A DNA stretch of 64,000 nucleotides from Kribbella sp. VKM Ac-2569 (GCF_004216905.1 NZ_SGXJ01000002.1:682001-746000), one strand, 5' to 3'. Positions 47,233 through 55,784 are shown, counted from the first letter of the stretch. The notes: a model not told the origin generated them from the sequence alone. Translations and numbers: made by a program.

Positions 47233-48522
47233 GTGCGACTCTCTGTAACCGTCCCGCTGGTCACACTCGGCTCCATCTCACTCTTCGCAGTCGCCCTCAC
47301 GACACCCTCCTCGGGCGCGGTGACGGGTGCTGCGGCGTGCTCCCACGCGCAACCGAGTGTGAGCTCGACCGAGGCGACGCGGCTGGCGCAGCCGACGTCC
47401 GCGTCCGATGCGCGACCGCTCGGTGAGTCGCTCGGTGACGGCATCTCCGCCGGGGTCCGTTCCCTCGAACCGCTGGACGCGACCGGCCGCCCGACGTCCG
47501 GTCTGCCGTACGGGCTGAGCCAGGGCGTCATCGGCGTGGTCGGCTCGGCCACGACCGGCTACAAGGTGGTGGTGGACTCCGCGAAGCTGGATTCAAAGAA
47601 GTACGAGTCCGCGATGACCCGCAACCTGCCCGCGGCCGGCAAGCCGTTGGTGAAGGTGGAGCGCAGCTGTCGTTCGGCCCAGTCGATCGCCGACGCCTGG
47701 AACGCGGTCGGCGACCGGTCATGGTCCTCCGACGCGTCGCGTACGACGTACGCCGCCGACCTCGACCCGGTGAGTGAGAACGTCGTCGTCGAGTACGACC
47801 AGGCGACGACCTCTCCCGCTTCGCTGGCCGGGCTCCGCGACCTGTCCGGCGTACAACTCGTCGCCGGCTCGCTCGCACGCACGTCCCGGCTGAGCGACAC
47901 CCCGAAGGGCGGCCACTGGGGCGGTGCCCGGATCACGTCCGCACTAAAGAACTGCACCGCCGGATTCTCCGTCGTACGGCGCTCCAACGGCCAGCGCGGC
48001 TCCGTCACCGCAGGGCATTGCGGCGGCCCTGGCACGGTCTGGAAGTCGGGCACCAATTACTACGGCACCACGACAGTGCGCACCAACTACCCGGACTACG
48101 ACCAGTCCCTGGTCACCGGCAGCGCGTACGGCGCCAAGATCTGGACCGACGGTCCCGGCGACACCGCCAACACGCGCACCGTCACCGGCGGTGGCGACCC
48201 CGGCGTCGGCACGGTGATCTGCCAGTCCGGCAGCTTCAGTACGTCGCTCTGCAATCTCACGGTCCGCTCGACGTCGGCGAAGTACTGCGACACCGACGGC
48301 TGCACGACGTACGTCATCCGCGCCACCCGCGGCGGTCTGGTCGCGATCGTCGGCGGCGACTCCGGTGGGCCCGTCTACTCCCGGCGCGGCACCAGCTCCG
48401 CCACCATCCGCGGCATCGCCTTCGCCGGCGCCGGCTGCGCCGCCTCCCGCTGCACCACCCTCTACGCCGAGCGCTACAACTCCATCACCGGCCACCTCGG
48501 CGTCACCGCCCTCACCGGCTGA
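47233..48522 (+). CDS. secreted chymotrypsin-fold serine protease (S1 family)
   Basis: The 429-aa protein has a signal peptide (LSVTVPLVTLGSISLFAVALTTPSSGAVTGAAA), a pro-region of about 200 residues and a C-terminal S1 protease domain. The triad is His in GSVTAGHCGG (about 259), Asp in YPDYDQSLV (about 289) and Ser in IVGGDSGGPVYS (about 376). Paired Cys suggest disulfides. GTG with GGGGAG 4 nt upstream. It follows the sigma/META pair by 93 nt and may be a target. Confidence 0.92.
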   Translation: MRLSVTVPLVTLGSISLFAVALTTPSSGAVTGAAACSHAQPSVSSTEATRLAQPTSASDARPLGESLGDGISAGVRSLEPLDATGRPTSGLPYGLSQGVIGVVGSATTGYKVVVDSAKLDSKKYESAMTRNLPAAGKPLVKVERSCRSAQSIADAWNAVGDRSWSSDASRTTYAADLDPVSENVVVEYDQATTSPASLAGLRDLSGVQLVAGSLARTSRLSDTPKGGHWGGARITSALKNCTAGFSVVRRSNGQRGSVTAGHCGGPGTVWKSGTNYYGTTTVRTNYPDYDQSLVTGSAYGAKIWTDGPGDTANTRTVTGGGDPGVGTVICQSGSFSTSLCNLTVRSTSAKYCDTDGCTTYVIRATRGGLVAIVGGDSGGPVYSRRGTSSATIRGIAFAGAGCAASRCTTLYAERYNSITGHLGVTALTG

Positions 48523-48558
48523 CCCACCCCCCAACTCCGCTAAGCTGTCCCCGCGTGC

Positions 48559-48631
48559 GCCCCCGTAGCTCAGGGGATAGAGCGTCGGTTTCCTAAACCG
48601 TGCGTCGCAGGTTCGAATCCTGCCGGGGGCA
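48559..48631 (+). tRNA. tRNA-Arg (anticodon CCT)
   Basis: A 73-nt cloverleaf: acceptor GCCCCCG/CGGGGGC, D arm GCTCAGGGGATAGAGC, anticodon loop TTCCTAA (CCT), T arm GCAGGTTCGAATCCTGC, discriminator A. It decodes the rare AGG codon. The following bases CC are partly CCA-like. Confidence 0.95.
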
Positions 48632-48658
48632 CCCAAGGCTGTCGGGCAGAATTGGTGT

Positions 48659-49138
48659 GTGACGAAGTCTGAGGCGGAGCCTGTTGTTGCGCGGAATCGG
48701 AAGGCTGCGCATGACTATCACCTGGGTGAGGCCTGGGAGGCGGGGATTGTGTTGCAGGGGCCTGAGGTGAAGGCGCTTCGGGCTGGGCGGGCTTCGCTGG
48801 TTGGTGGGTTCGCCATTGTCGAGGAGCGGGAGATCTGGTTGCACGGGGTGCACATCCCGCAGTACTCGCAGTCTCGCTGGTTCAACGGCGGATCGCGTCG
48901 TAAGCGGAAGTTGCTGTTGCATCGGGCTCAGATCGACAAGATCGAGCGCAAGGTCAACGAGGGTGGGCTGACGATCGTCCCGGTGAGCCTGTATTTCAAG
49001 GACGGTCGCGCGAAGGTGGAGATCGTCCTGGCGCGGGGCAAGAAGACCTGGGACAAGCGGCATACGCTCGCCGAACGCGAGGCGGCCCGGGAGGTCGAGC
49101 GTGCGGTGAGCCGTCGACTGAAGGGCCGTAGGGACTAG
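48659..49138 (+). CDS. smpB: SsrA-binding protein SmpB
   Basis: The 159-aa protein delivers tmRNA to stalled ribosomes. It has [120 protein letters not shown] and a basic tail (RRLKGRRD). GTG start. No tmRNA (ssrA) is seen downstream; the next gene is convergent and overlaps by 4 nt. Confidence 0.96.
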   Translation: MTKSEAEPVVARNRKAAHDYHLGEAWEAGIVLQGPEVKALRAGRASLVGGFAIVEEREIWLHGVHIPQYSQSRWFNGGSRRKRKLLLHRAQIDKIERKVNEGGLTIVPVSLYFKDGRAKVEIVLARGKKTWDKRHTLAEREAAREVERAVSRRLKGRRD

Positions 49139-49680
49139 GCCTTCAGGTAGAGGTCGACCTCAGGCAGTACGTCGGACAGTGGGCGGTGCATGTCCAACAG
49201 GAGGTAGTTGTCCGCGGGACGTTGGACGCGGTCCAACCACTCGCGAAACCCCGTCTCCCCGTCATCCGGCTGGTCGCCGAGGTCGACCGGCGGAATGCTC
49301 ACGCCGCGACGCTGGCTCCGCAGCCGCGGCCGAGCGCTGAGGCGCTCGTCGACGACCTTCAGATCATGAACCTGGCATTCGATGTAGCGGTACGTCGCAT
49401 CGTGTGCCCGGGCGATTTCCATGCCCTCGTTGAGGATCCGCGGCCAGAAACACGGGCTGTCGACGACCACAGAGCGCCCCTGGCCGAGCACGCTGCGCGT
49501 CACCGCGTACAGGACTTCGTACGCCGCCTTGGAACGACCGGCAACGTCGACGCCTCCGTCGAGAACAGCGGTCAGAATCACGTCGTAGTCGATGGCAACC
49601 GCATCGAAGGTGTCGACGACGTGCGCTGCGACGGTGGACTTCCCAGACCCTGGAACGCCCGACATCTGAAGCAGGAACAT
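49135..49680 (-). CDS. P-loop AAA-family kinase-like protein
   Basis: The 181-aa protein has Walker [19 protein letters not shown] at the N terminus, [13 protein letters not shown] (nucleotide-monophosphate-kinase-like DYD), [10 protein letters not shown] and a LID-like [13 protein letters not shown] segment. It resembles chloramphenicol-phosphotransferase/zeta-toxin-like small-molecule kinases; the substrate is unknown. The ATG has GGAGG about 10 nt upstream; 21 further in-frame codons are possible. Confidence 0.8.
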   Translation of the reverse strand: MFLLQMSGVPGSGKSTVAAHVVDTFDAVAIDYDVILTAVLDGGVDVAGRSKAAYEVLYAVTRSVLGQGRSVVVDSPCFWPRILNEGMEIARAHDATYRYIECQVHDLKVVDERLSARPRLRSQRRGVSIPPVDLGDQPDDGETGFREWLDRVQRPADNYLLLDMHRPLSDVLPEVDLYLKA

Positions 49681-49789
49681 CCTTTCCAAGCCTCCACCCA
49701 TTGCTAGTGCGGATAGACTGGCAGCATTCCGGAGCGATGGCATACCAGGCGGCGTGTCGGGAACCCGCGGGCCCTATGAGGCGATGCCG

Positions 49790-50059
49790 ATGTCTAGGCC
49801 AACTTCCCTCCTTGCCGATGTCGGCCGCCGCTCGGTTGTGAACGACGACCTCTCGCACCTGTTCGCGGAGGTCGTGTCCGCCCGCGCCGCCGAGCGCCTG
49901 GCGCGCGGTCCACGACGTCAGGGCGAGAACACCCGCAGCGACGCCGGACGTCTGGCGATGTCGCTGCGTGCCTACGCGAGGGCCCTGGAGAAGTACCGGC
50001 TGCCCGTGCCGCCCGTGATCCGTGACGAGCTTCGCCTGCGCAGCGGGATCCCGTCGTAA
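49790..50059 (+). CDS. conserved-looking small protein of unknown function
   Basis: The 89-aa, Arg/Ala-rich, mostly helical protein includes NDDLSHLFAEVVSARAAERLARG and a C-terminal LEKYRLPVPPVIRDELRLRSGIPS. I do not recognise the family. The ATG at 49790 has GAGG 8 nt upstream; a GTG at 49754 is also possible. It is divergent from the P-loop kinase. Confidence 0.6.
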   Translation: MSRPTSLLADVGRRSVVNDDLSHLFAEVVSARAAERLARGPRRQGENTRSDAGRLAMSLRAYARALEKYRLPVPPVIRDELRLRSGIPS

Positions 50060-50113
50060 ACGACCCGACGCCCCCGGGATACTGAGGGTTTCGTCGAGTC
50101 AAAGGGGTAAGGC

Positions 50114-51022
50114 GTGCAGGTTGTCGTCGGAGCTGGGGCCGTGGGGAGCGTGGTCGCCCGGCTGTTGGTGGCACGGGGTGAGCAGGTCCGAGTGATCACG
50201 AGGTCCGGAGGCGGGCCGGACGGGGCGGAGCGGGTCACCGCGGACGCCAAGAACGGGCTGACGGACTACGTCGCGGGCGCGACAGCGATCTACTCGTGCG
50301 CAGGCCCGCCGTACAACAAGTGGGCTAGCGAGTGGCCGCGGCTCGGTGCGGCTCTGGTCGCGGCAGCCGAGGCGTCGGGAGCGGTGCTGGTGAGCACCGG
50401 GAATCTCTACGGGTACGGCGCGGTGGACGGGCCGATGAGCGAAGACCTGCCGTTGCTGCCGAACACCGTGAAGGGGCAGGTGCGGGCGAAGGTCTGGGCC
50501 GCCGCCCTGGCCGCGCATCAGGCGGGGCGGATCCGGACCGCGGAGGTGCGCGGGTCCGACTACCTGGGTGCGGGCGCGGTCTCACCGTTCAGCGTGACGA
50601 TGTTGCCGAAGGTGATCGCCGGGAAACGCGGGATGATGCCGGGCGATCTCGACGTACCGCACAGCTGGACGTACGTCGGTGATGTCGCGCGGCTGCTGAT
50701 CGCGGTCGCCGACGACGAGAGCGCGTGGGGACGGGCCTGGCATGTTCCGACGCCGGAGCCGCTGTCGGTGCGCGAGCTGGCGACCAGCGCCGCCGAACTG
50801 GCGGGTGCGCCGCCGGCGAAGGTTGCGTCGATGCCTACCTTGGTACTGCGGCTTGCGGGACTCGTCGACCCGGCCGCGCGGGAGATGGTGGAGATGCTGT
50901 ACCAGTGGCAGCGGCCGTTCGTCGTCGACTCGACCGCCGCGACTGTTGCCTTCGGCATCAAGCCCACACCGACCGCCGACGCGCTCCGGGAAATGATCGG
51001 AAAGGGCAGGAATGAGCTCTAG
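50114..51022 (+). CDS. NAD-dependent epimerase/dehydratase family protein
   Basis: The 302-aa Rossmann protein has N-terminal GAGAVGSVVARLLVARGEQVRVITRS (GxGxxG variant), IYSCAGPPYNKW, LVSTGNLYGYG and VRGSDYLGAG. A substrate domain with LDVPHSWTYVGDVARLLIAV and HVPTPEPLSVRELA follows. The catalytic YxxxK is absent or moved (VKGQVRAKVW). GNLYGYG is typical of NAD(P)-binding isomerase-like proteins. The stop overlaps the DUF2993 gene by 11 nt. Confidence 0.85.
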   Translation: MQVVVGAGAVGSVVARLLVARGEQVRVITRSGGGPDGAERVTADAKNGLTDYVAGATAIYSCAGPPYNKWASEWPRLGAALVAAAEASGAVLVSTGNLYGYGAVDGPMSEDLPLLPNTVKGQVRAKVWAAALAAHQAGRIRTAEVRGSDYLGAGAVSPFSVTMLPKVIAGKRGMMPGDLDVPHSWTYVGDVARLLIAVADDESAWGRAWHVPTPEPLSVRELATSAAELAGAPPAKVASMPTLVLRLAGLVDPAAREMVEMLYQWQRPFVVDSTAATVAFGIKPTPTADALREMIGKGRNEL

Positions 51023-51731
51023 GAGACCGCGCCGGTGGTTGCGCCGCCTTGTCGTCACGCTGGTGGTGCTGGCGGTTCTGGCGATCGTCGTCGACCGCGT
51101 CGCCGCGTACGTGGCGGAGAACCAGCTCGCGTCGATGGCGGAGAAGGAGGCCAAGCAGTACGACGTACGCTCGGCCGGCACCTCGGTGAAGATCGGCGGC
51201 TTCGGGTTCCTGCCGCAGCTGATCAACGAGGACTTCTCCAAGGTCACGCTGACGATGGAGAAACCGACCTTCTCCGGCGTACCTGGTGAGGATCTGAAGG
51301 TCGAGCTGCAGAACGTGCACGTGCCGCGATCGCTGCTGACGCAGCAGTCCGGTGCGGTGACCGTCGACGCGACCGATCTGCGGCTGCAGTTGTCGCCGCG
51401 GGAGCTGGCTCGGCTCGCGGTGCGCAGTACCGGGCTCGAGGGGCTGTCGATGTCGGTCGTCAGCGGTCAGCTGCAGGCGAAGGCGACGGTGCGCGGCATC
51501 AGCATCGACGTACCGATCACGCCGCAGGTCAAGGACGGTCGGGTCGCACTGACGCTCGGGCAGTTGTCCGATTCGATCCCGTCGTACGTGCAGAGCGCGA
51601 TCCGCAGCCAGCTCGCCAGCGGCATCACGATCCCCGAACTGCCGTTCGGCGCCCAGCTCACCGGGATCAGCGTCGTGGACAACTCCGTCGTCCTGACCGC
51701 CGAGGTGAAGGACCTGAAGTTCAACGCGTGA
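51012..51731 (+). CDS. DUF2993 / LmeA-like lipid-binding envelope protein
   Basis: The 239-aa protein has a basic N terminus and one TM (RRLVVTLVVLAVLAIVVDRVAAYVAENQLA), then a long extracytoplasmic beta-rich domain typical of DUF2993 (VKIGGFGFLPQLINEDFSKVTLTMEKPTF, LKVELQNVHVPRSLL, VTVDATDLRLQLSPREL). LmeA of mycobacteria affects lipomannan/mannan elongation, so an envelope role is inferred. It overlaps the epimerase gene by 11 nt. Confidence 0.88.
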   Translation: MSSRRPRRWLRRLVVTLVVLAVLAIVVDRVAAYVAENQLASMAEKEAKQYDVRSAGTSVKIGGFGFLPQLINEDFSKVTLTMEKPTFSGVPGEDLKVELQNVHVPRSLLTQQSGAVTVDATDLRLQLSPRELARLAVRSTGLEGLSMSVVSGQLQAKATVRGISIDVPITPQVKDGRVALTLGQLSDSIPSYVQSAIRSQLASGITIPELPFGAQLTGISVVDNSVVLTAEVKDLKFNA

Positions 51732-51742
51732 GTCTCTTGGGT

Positions 51743-51779
51743 TGCGATCGTTCGCGATATATCGTCGAACTATCGCAAT
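51743..51779. promoter_or_regulatory. padR autoregulatory operator dyad
   Basis: A large nested dyad centred on 51761. Arms TTGCGAT (51743-51749) and ATCGCAA (51773-51779) enclose GTTCG (51751-51755) and CGAAC (51767-51771). The core CGATATATCG lies at 51756-51765, 33 nt before the padR GTG. The same core precedes the DUF1707 gene at 2.6 kb. PadR binding is inferred. Confidence 0.65.
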
Positions 51780-51797
51780 CACTTTCGTGAGGGACGG

Positions 51798-52505
51798 GTG
51801 GTCCAGATGACCGGATCGGCGTACGCCGCGGGCTGGCCTTGGGCGCAGTTCGCGCGGCACTGTTCAACCTTCGACGACATCAAGGACGAGTTGCGCGCGG
51901 CGATGAGCGGCCGCCGCGGGCACCAGGGACACAGTCACCAGCAGCACTTCGGGCCGCCGTGGGGCATGTTCGGCGGCGGGCAGATGTTCGGGCCGCCGTG
52001 GGGACCGCCGCCGCGCTGGCGGGGCCCGAAGGCGCGGCGCGGCGACGTACGGGCGGCGATCCTCGCCGTACTCGCCGAGCAGCCGATGAACGGCTACGGC
52101 ATCATCCAGGAGATCGCGGAGCGCAGCGGCGGCATGTGGAAGCCGAGCCCGGGCTCGATCTACCCGACGCTGCAGCAGCTCGAGGACGAGGGTCTGGTGA
52201 CGGCTGACGCGGAGGTCGGGCGGCGGACGTTCCGGCTGACCGACGAGGGACGTGCGTACGTCGCCGAGCACCAGGACGAGGTGTCCGCGCCGTGGGCCGC
52301 GATGAGCGCGCCGGCGGACGGTGACGACGAGAACGGGTTCAAGCCACTGTTCGGGCAGGTCGCGACGGCGATGTGGCAGATCTTGGCGAGCGGTACGCCG
52401 GAGCAGCAGGCGAAGGCGCGCGACGCGGTCGCCGACCTGCGCCGGAAGCTGTACGGCATCCTCGCCGAGGAAGACGACGGCACGGACCAGCAGGACCGTT
52501 CATGA
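51798..52505 (+). CDS. PadR family transcriptional regulator with His/Gly-rich N-terminal extension
   Basis: The 235-aa regulator has an unusual N terminus (about 1-75). It includes WPWAQFARHCSTFDDI, a His-rich RRGHQGHSHQQHFGPPWG and repeated FGPPWG. The PadR winged helix follows (RRGDVRAAILAVLAEQPMNGYGIIQEIAERSGGMWKPSPGSIYPTLQQLEDEGLVT). A C-terminal helical dimerisation part completes it. The GTG at 51798 follows GAGGGACGG; an ATG at 51807 is possible. The stop overlaps the downstream DUF1707 gene (ATGA). The operator upstream suggests autorepression. Confidence 0.9.
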   Translation: MVQMTGSAYAAGWPWAQFARHCSTFDDIKDELRAAMSGRRGHQGHSHQQHFGPPWGMFGGGQMFGPPWGPPPRWRGPKARRGDVRAAILAVLAEQPMNGYGIIQEIAERSGGMWKPSPGSIYPTLQQLEDEGLVTADAEVGRRTFRLTDEGRAYVAEHQDEVSAPWAAMSAPADGDDENGFKPLFGQVATAMWQILASGTPEQQAKARDAVADLRRKLYGILAEEDDGTDQQDRS

Positions 52506-53059
52506 GCCCCGCCGACCGGGACCGCCGACGCGGAGGCGGTCCCGGCAGGCGGCAAGGCTGGAACGGCCCGGGCTGGAGTGGTCCGGGCTGGTACGACGAG
52601 TCAGCCGGTGACTGGCGCGGTCGCGCGTGGAACCAGGCCGGCTGGGATCAGCCACAGGAGGCCGCGCGGGCCGACGTGCCTCGGAAGCGGGTGCGGATCG
52701 GTGACGCCGAACGGGACCAGGCCGTTTCGTTGCTGAGCGACCACTTCGTGGCCGGCCGGTTGACGCAGGTCGAGTTCGAGGAGCGGAGCGAGGTGGTGAC
52801 GCGGGCACGGTACGCCGATGATCTCGAGCCGTTGTTCGACGATCTGCCGAGCTCGACGGAACTGCGGGTCGTGCCGGGCCCCGCGAACCTCCGTCGCCGG
52901 CCCGGTCCGCCGCCGCCGTTCCTGATGATCGCGCCGTTCCTGATGATCGGTCTGGTGATCACCTCGGTCGCACTCACCGCTCCGTGGCTGCTCTGGGGCA
53001 TGTTCTGGATCGTCATGATCAGCGGCATGTCCCGCCGCCACTGGCATCACCACCGCTGA
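52502..53059 (+). CDS. DUF1707 membrane protein co-transcribed with padR
   Basis: The 185-aa protein starts with a Gly/Trp/Arg-rich disordered stretch (GRRQGWNGPGWSGPGWYD). The DUF1707 domain (about 65-115) is RIGDAERDQAVSLLSDHFVAGRLTQVEFEERSEVVTRARYADDLEPLFDDLP. Two hydrophobic segments follow (FLMIAPFLMIGLVITSVAL, WLLWGMFWIVMI), then a His-rich tail (RRHWHHHR). Its start overlaps the padR stop by 4 nt. Confidence 0.88.
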   Translation: MSPADRDRRRGGGPGRRQGWNGPGWSGPGWYDESAGDWRGRAWNQAGWDQPQEAARADVPRKRVRIGDAERDQAVSLLSDHFVAGRLTQVEFEERSEVVTRARYADDLEPLFDDLPSSTELRVVPGPANLRRRPGPPPPFLMIAPFLMIGLVITSVALTAPWLLWGMFWIVMISGMSRRHWHHHR

Positions 53060-53060
53060 G

Positions 53061-53444
53061 CTACCGCCGCTCACGAGCCCGCGGGATCTCCTCCGCGAAC
53101 TCGACGACGAACCCGTCCGGGTCGGCGACGTGGACCGTCCGGTGTCCCCACGGACGGTCTGCCGGCCCGCTCAGCACCGGTACGCCGGCCGCACGCAGCC
53201 GCTCGGCGTACGCATCCACGTCCGCCACCATCACCACCACTTCCCCACCGGCGCCCGGCGTCACCGCCCGCCCGGTCAACCACTCCGCCCGCCGCCGCTC
53301 GTACAACGCGAACCGCACCCCACCCGCGTCGAACTCCGCATACCCCGCATCCGTGAACTTGTACGCAAGCCCCACCACATCCCGGTAGAACCCCACCGAC
53401 GTCGCCAGATCCCCGACGTACAAGATGACGTACCCGATCTCCAT
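53061..53444 (-). CDS. VOC/glyoxalase-fold protein
   Basis: The 127-aa two-beta-alpha-beta3 protein has EIGYVILYVGDLATSVGFYRDVVGLAYKFTDAGYAEFDAGGVRFALYERR, then VVVMVADVDAYAERLRAAGVPVLSGPADRPWGHRTVHVADPDGFVVEFAEE. The conserved C-terminal Glu (VEF) and a His (GHRTVHV) could bind a metal. It could be an antibiotic-resistance or dioxygenase-like member; function is not assignable. Its stop lies 1 nt from that of the convergent DUF1707 gene. Confidence 0.87.
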   Translation of the reverse strand: MEIGYVILYVGDLATSVGFYRDVVGLAYKFTDAGYAEFDAGGVRFALYERRRAEWLTGRAVTPGAGGEVVVMVADVDAYAERLRAAGVPVLSGPADRPWGHRTVHVADPDGFVVEFAEEIPRARERR

Positions 53445-53468
53445 ACCGCAATTGTCGGTGCCGCCGCG

Positions 53469-53481
53469 TACGGTCGCTTGC
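53469..53481 (+). promoter_or_regulatory. -10 element of leaderless promoter
   Basis: TACGGT at 53469-53474 then seven bases and GTG, closely resembling the arrangement before the pentapeptide gene. Confidence 0.4.
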
Positions 53482-53841
53482 GTGTATGACGGTGTGTTGA
53501 TTCTTGAGAGTTTGAAGGTTGGGACCGTGTTGGACGGGGTCCCGTTGACGGTGACGAAGGTCAGTCGGGTGGCGGTTGAGGGTACGTCGACCGATCAGCC
53601 GGCCGTGTGGTCGTTGCTCGAGTTTTCGGTGGAGCGTGGGGAGGAGTTGGCCGACGTACTGGCGGGGGGTCTCGACGGTCCTGGGTGGTACGCCGACTTT
53701 CATGACGAGCACGAGATCTTCGTGATCTTCCCGGGGCGCGTGTTCCGGTACCGGCGGGGCGACGACGCGGCGCGCGAAGAGGCGAAGGAGTTCGGGCGCG
53801 GTCTGGCGATCCCGGAGGCGCAGCTGGACTGGACGCGATGA
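53482..53841 (+). CDS. unrecognised 119-aa protein
   Basis: The sequence begins YDGVLILESLKVGTVLDGVPLTVTKVSRV (strand-turn rich) and ends with REEAKEFGRGLAIPEAQLDWTR. A central WYADFHDEHEIFVIFPGRVFRYRRGD region has DFHDEHE, a possible metal cluster. No domain is recognised; a cupin- or DUF-type barrel is conceivable. The GTG start follows a -10-like element by 7 nt. It lies 12 nt before the PhzF gene and is probably co-transcribed. Confidence 0.7.
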   Translation: MYDGVLILESLKVGTVLDGVPLTVTKVSRVAVEGTSTDQPAVWSLLEFSVERGEELADVLAGGLDGPGWYADFHDEHEIFVIFPGRVFRYRRGDDAAREEAKEFGRGLAIPEAQLDWTR

Positions 53842-53853
53842 TTGGATGAGCAG

Positions 53854-54681
53854 ATGGTGACCGTTCTCCGCTACGCGGCTTTCACGTCCGATCCGGCCGG
53901 GGGCAATCCGGCCGGGGTGGTGCTCGACGCCCGCGGGCTCGACGACGCAACGATGCAGGCGATCGCGGCCGAGGTCGGGTATTCCGAGACCGCGTTCACC
54001 GACGAACCAGATACGAGCGGCGTGCGCCCGGTGCGGTACTTCTCCCCCAAGGCCGAGGTCCCGTTCTGCGGTCACGCCACCGTCGCGACCGCCGTCGCCC
54101 TGGCAGAGCGCGACGGCCCGGGCGAGATCGTCTTCGGAACGCAGGCCGGCCACGTCCCGGTCACGGTCGACGGCGCCCTGCGCGCGACCCTCACCAGCGT
54201 CGAGCCTTCCGTAGAAGAAGCCGGCGACCTGACTGACGTACTCGACATCCTCAGATGGTCACCCGACGACCTCAATCCCGCATTGCCGCCGAGGATCGCG
54301 TACGCCGGGGCGCGGCATCTCGTCCTCAGTACGGCGACCCGGCAACGACTCGCCGCGCTCGACTACGACTTCGACCGCCTGCTCGCGTACATGCTCGAGC
54401 GCGACCTCACCACGCTCCAGCTCGTCTGGCAGGAATCGCCGACCGTCTTCCACGTTCGCGACCCGTTCCCGGTCGGCGGTGTGGTCGAGGACCCGGCAAC
54501 AGGTGCCGCAGCGGCCGCGTTCGGCGCATATCTCCGGGAAATCGGCGAGGCGCAACCCACGATCACCCTGCATCAAGGCGACGACCTCGGACGGCCCAGC
54601 CTCATCACGGTCGAGCTCCGCCCGGACGACAACCGCGTCCGGGTCAGCGGCAACGCCGTCCCGATCACGGCACCCGCGTGA
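53854..54681 (+). CDS. PhzF family isomerase
   Basis: The 275-aa protein of the diaminopimelate-epimerase-like fold has YAAFTSDPAGGNPAGVVLDARGLDDATMQAIAAEVGYSETAFT (catalytic Glu in SETAF), VRYFSPKAEVPFCGHATVATAVALAE and VVEDPATGAAAAAFGAYLRE. PhzF isomerises a phenazine precursor; most homologues have unknown substrates, and no phenazine genes are here. Start ATG 53854; GTG 53857 is equally possible. Confidence 0.9.
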   Translation: MVTVLRYAAFTSDPAGGNPAGVVLDARGLDDATMQAIAAEVGYSETAFTDEPDTSGVRPVRYFSPKAEVPFCGHATVATAVALAERDGPGEIVFGTQAGHVPVTVDGALRATLTSVEPSVEEAGDLTDVLDILRWSPDDLNPALPPRIAYAGARHLVLSTATRQRLAALDYDFDRLLAYMLERDLTTLQLVWQESPTVFHVRDPFPVGGVVEDPATGAAAAAFGAYLREIGEAQPTITLHQGDDLGRPSLITVELRPDDNRVRVSGNAVPITAPA

Positions 54682-55723
54682 GCCACTCCTCGGTGCCGAA
54701 CTTCGCCGCGACCCGCTCCTCGGCCAGCGCGACGGTGTCCGGCGAGATCGCGCCCGCGGACAGGCCGTAGCGGTTCCGGAACGTGCCGGCCATCCGCTCG
54801 ATCACGTCCGCGCGGTCGAGACCGGTCTGGCTGCGCAACGGGTCGACACGCTTGTTCGCGCTCTTCGTACCCTTGTCGGACAGCTTCTCCCGGCCGATCC
54901 GCAGTACCTCGACCATCTTGCCGGCGTCCATGTCGTAGGCCATCGTCACGTGATGGAGGACGGCGCCGCCGGCGAACCGCTTCTGCGCGGCGCCCGCGAT
55001 CTTGCCGGCCGGTGACGTGATGTCGTTGATCGGCTGGTACGTCGCCGCGATGCCGAGATCGTTGAGCGCACCAATGACCCAGTCGTCGAGGAACGCGTAC
55101 GACTCGATGAACGACAATCCGGAAACGAGCGATTCCGGCACGTACAGCGAGTACGTGATCGTGTTGCCCGGCTCGACGAACATCGCGCCGCCGCCGCTGA
55201 TCCGCCGTACGACGGTGACGTCGTGACGGGCCGCGCCGTCCAGGTCGACCTCGTTCCGCAGCGACTGGAAGCTGCCGATGATGACCGCGTTGGACGCCCA
55301 CTCCCAGACCCGCAGCGTCGGCGGGCGCTCCCCCGATCCGACCTGCTCGGTCAGCACCTCGTCGAGCGCCATCTGCAGCGCCGGCTCACGCGGTACGTCG
55401 TGCACGAACTCCCACTCGTGGTCACGCCAACCGGTCGCGCCGGTCAACGCACGCCGTACGGCGACAGCGACCGCCTCGGGCGAGAACCCGAGCATCTCGA
55501 CGCCGTCGCCGAGCGCACCTCGCACCCGCGCGGCGATCTGAGCCGCGGAAGTGGCCACCTGCAGCCCCGCCAAGGCCCCATTGATCCGCTCCAGCGCGTC
55601 GTCCGGTTCGAGGAAGAAGTCGCCGGAGATCTGCGCGTTCCGGACGTGCGCGTCGACCACGTCGAGGTCGGCCACGACGAGCTTTCCGCCCGGGACCTTG
55701 TACTCACCATGCATATTCGTCAT
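54665..55723 (-). CDS. lipoate--protein ligase family protein with N-terminal accessory domain
   Basis: The 352-aa protein has, at the N terminus (about 5-85), the LplA accessory domain (EYKVPGGKLVVADLDVVDAHVRNAQISGDFFLEPDDALERINGALAG). The BPL/LplA catalytic domain follows (ALQMALDEVL, LRVWEWASNAVIIGSFQSL, VVRRISGGGAMFVEPGNTITYSLYVP, AGKIAGAAQKRFAGGAVLHHVTM). This reverses the E. coli LplA order. It may attach lipoate or octanoate to carrier proteins. Several starts near 55714-55723 are possible. Confidence 0.88.
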   Translation of the reverse strand: MTNMHGEYKVPGGKLVVADLDVVDAHVRNAQISGDFFLEPDDALERINGALAGLQVATSAAQIAARVRGALGDGVEMLGFSPEAVAVAVRRALTGATGWRDHEWEFVHDVPREPALQMALDEVLTEQVGSGERPPTLRVWEWASNAVIIGSFQSLRNEVDLDGAARHDVTVVRRISGGGAMFVEPGNTITYSLYVPESLVSGLSFIESYAFLDDWVIGALNDLGIAATYQPINDITSPAGKIAGAAQKRFAGGAVLHHVTMAYDMDAGKMVEVLRIGREKLSDKGTKSANKRVDPLRSQTGLDRADVIERMAGTFRNRYGLSAGAISPDTVALAEERVAAKFGTEEWLTRVP

Positions 55724-55784
55724 CAACTTGCTCTGGTCAACGGTTGTTCCCGGACGCATACTCCCGGCCATGGGGGAAATGAGC

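Noticed and set aside
53854-54681. Phenazine biosynthesis
   Set aside because: Only a PhzF-like isomerase is present; no phzA-G neighbours.
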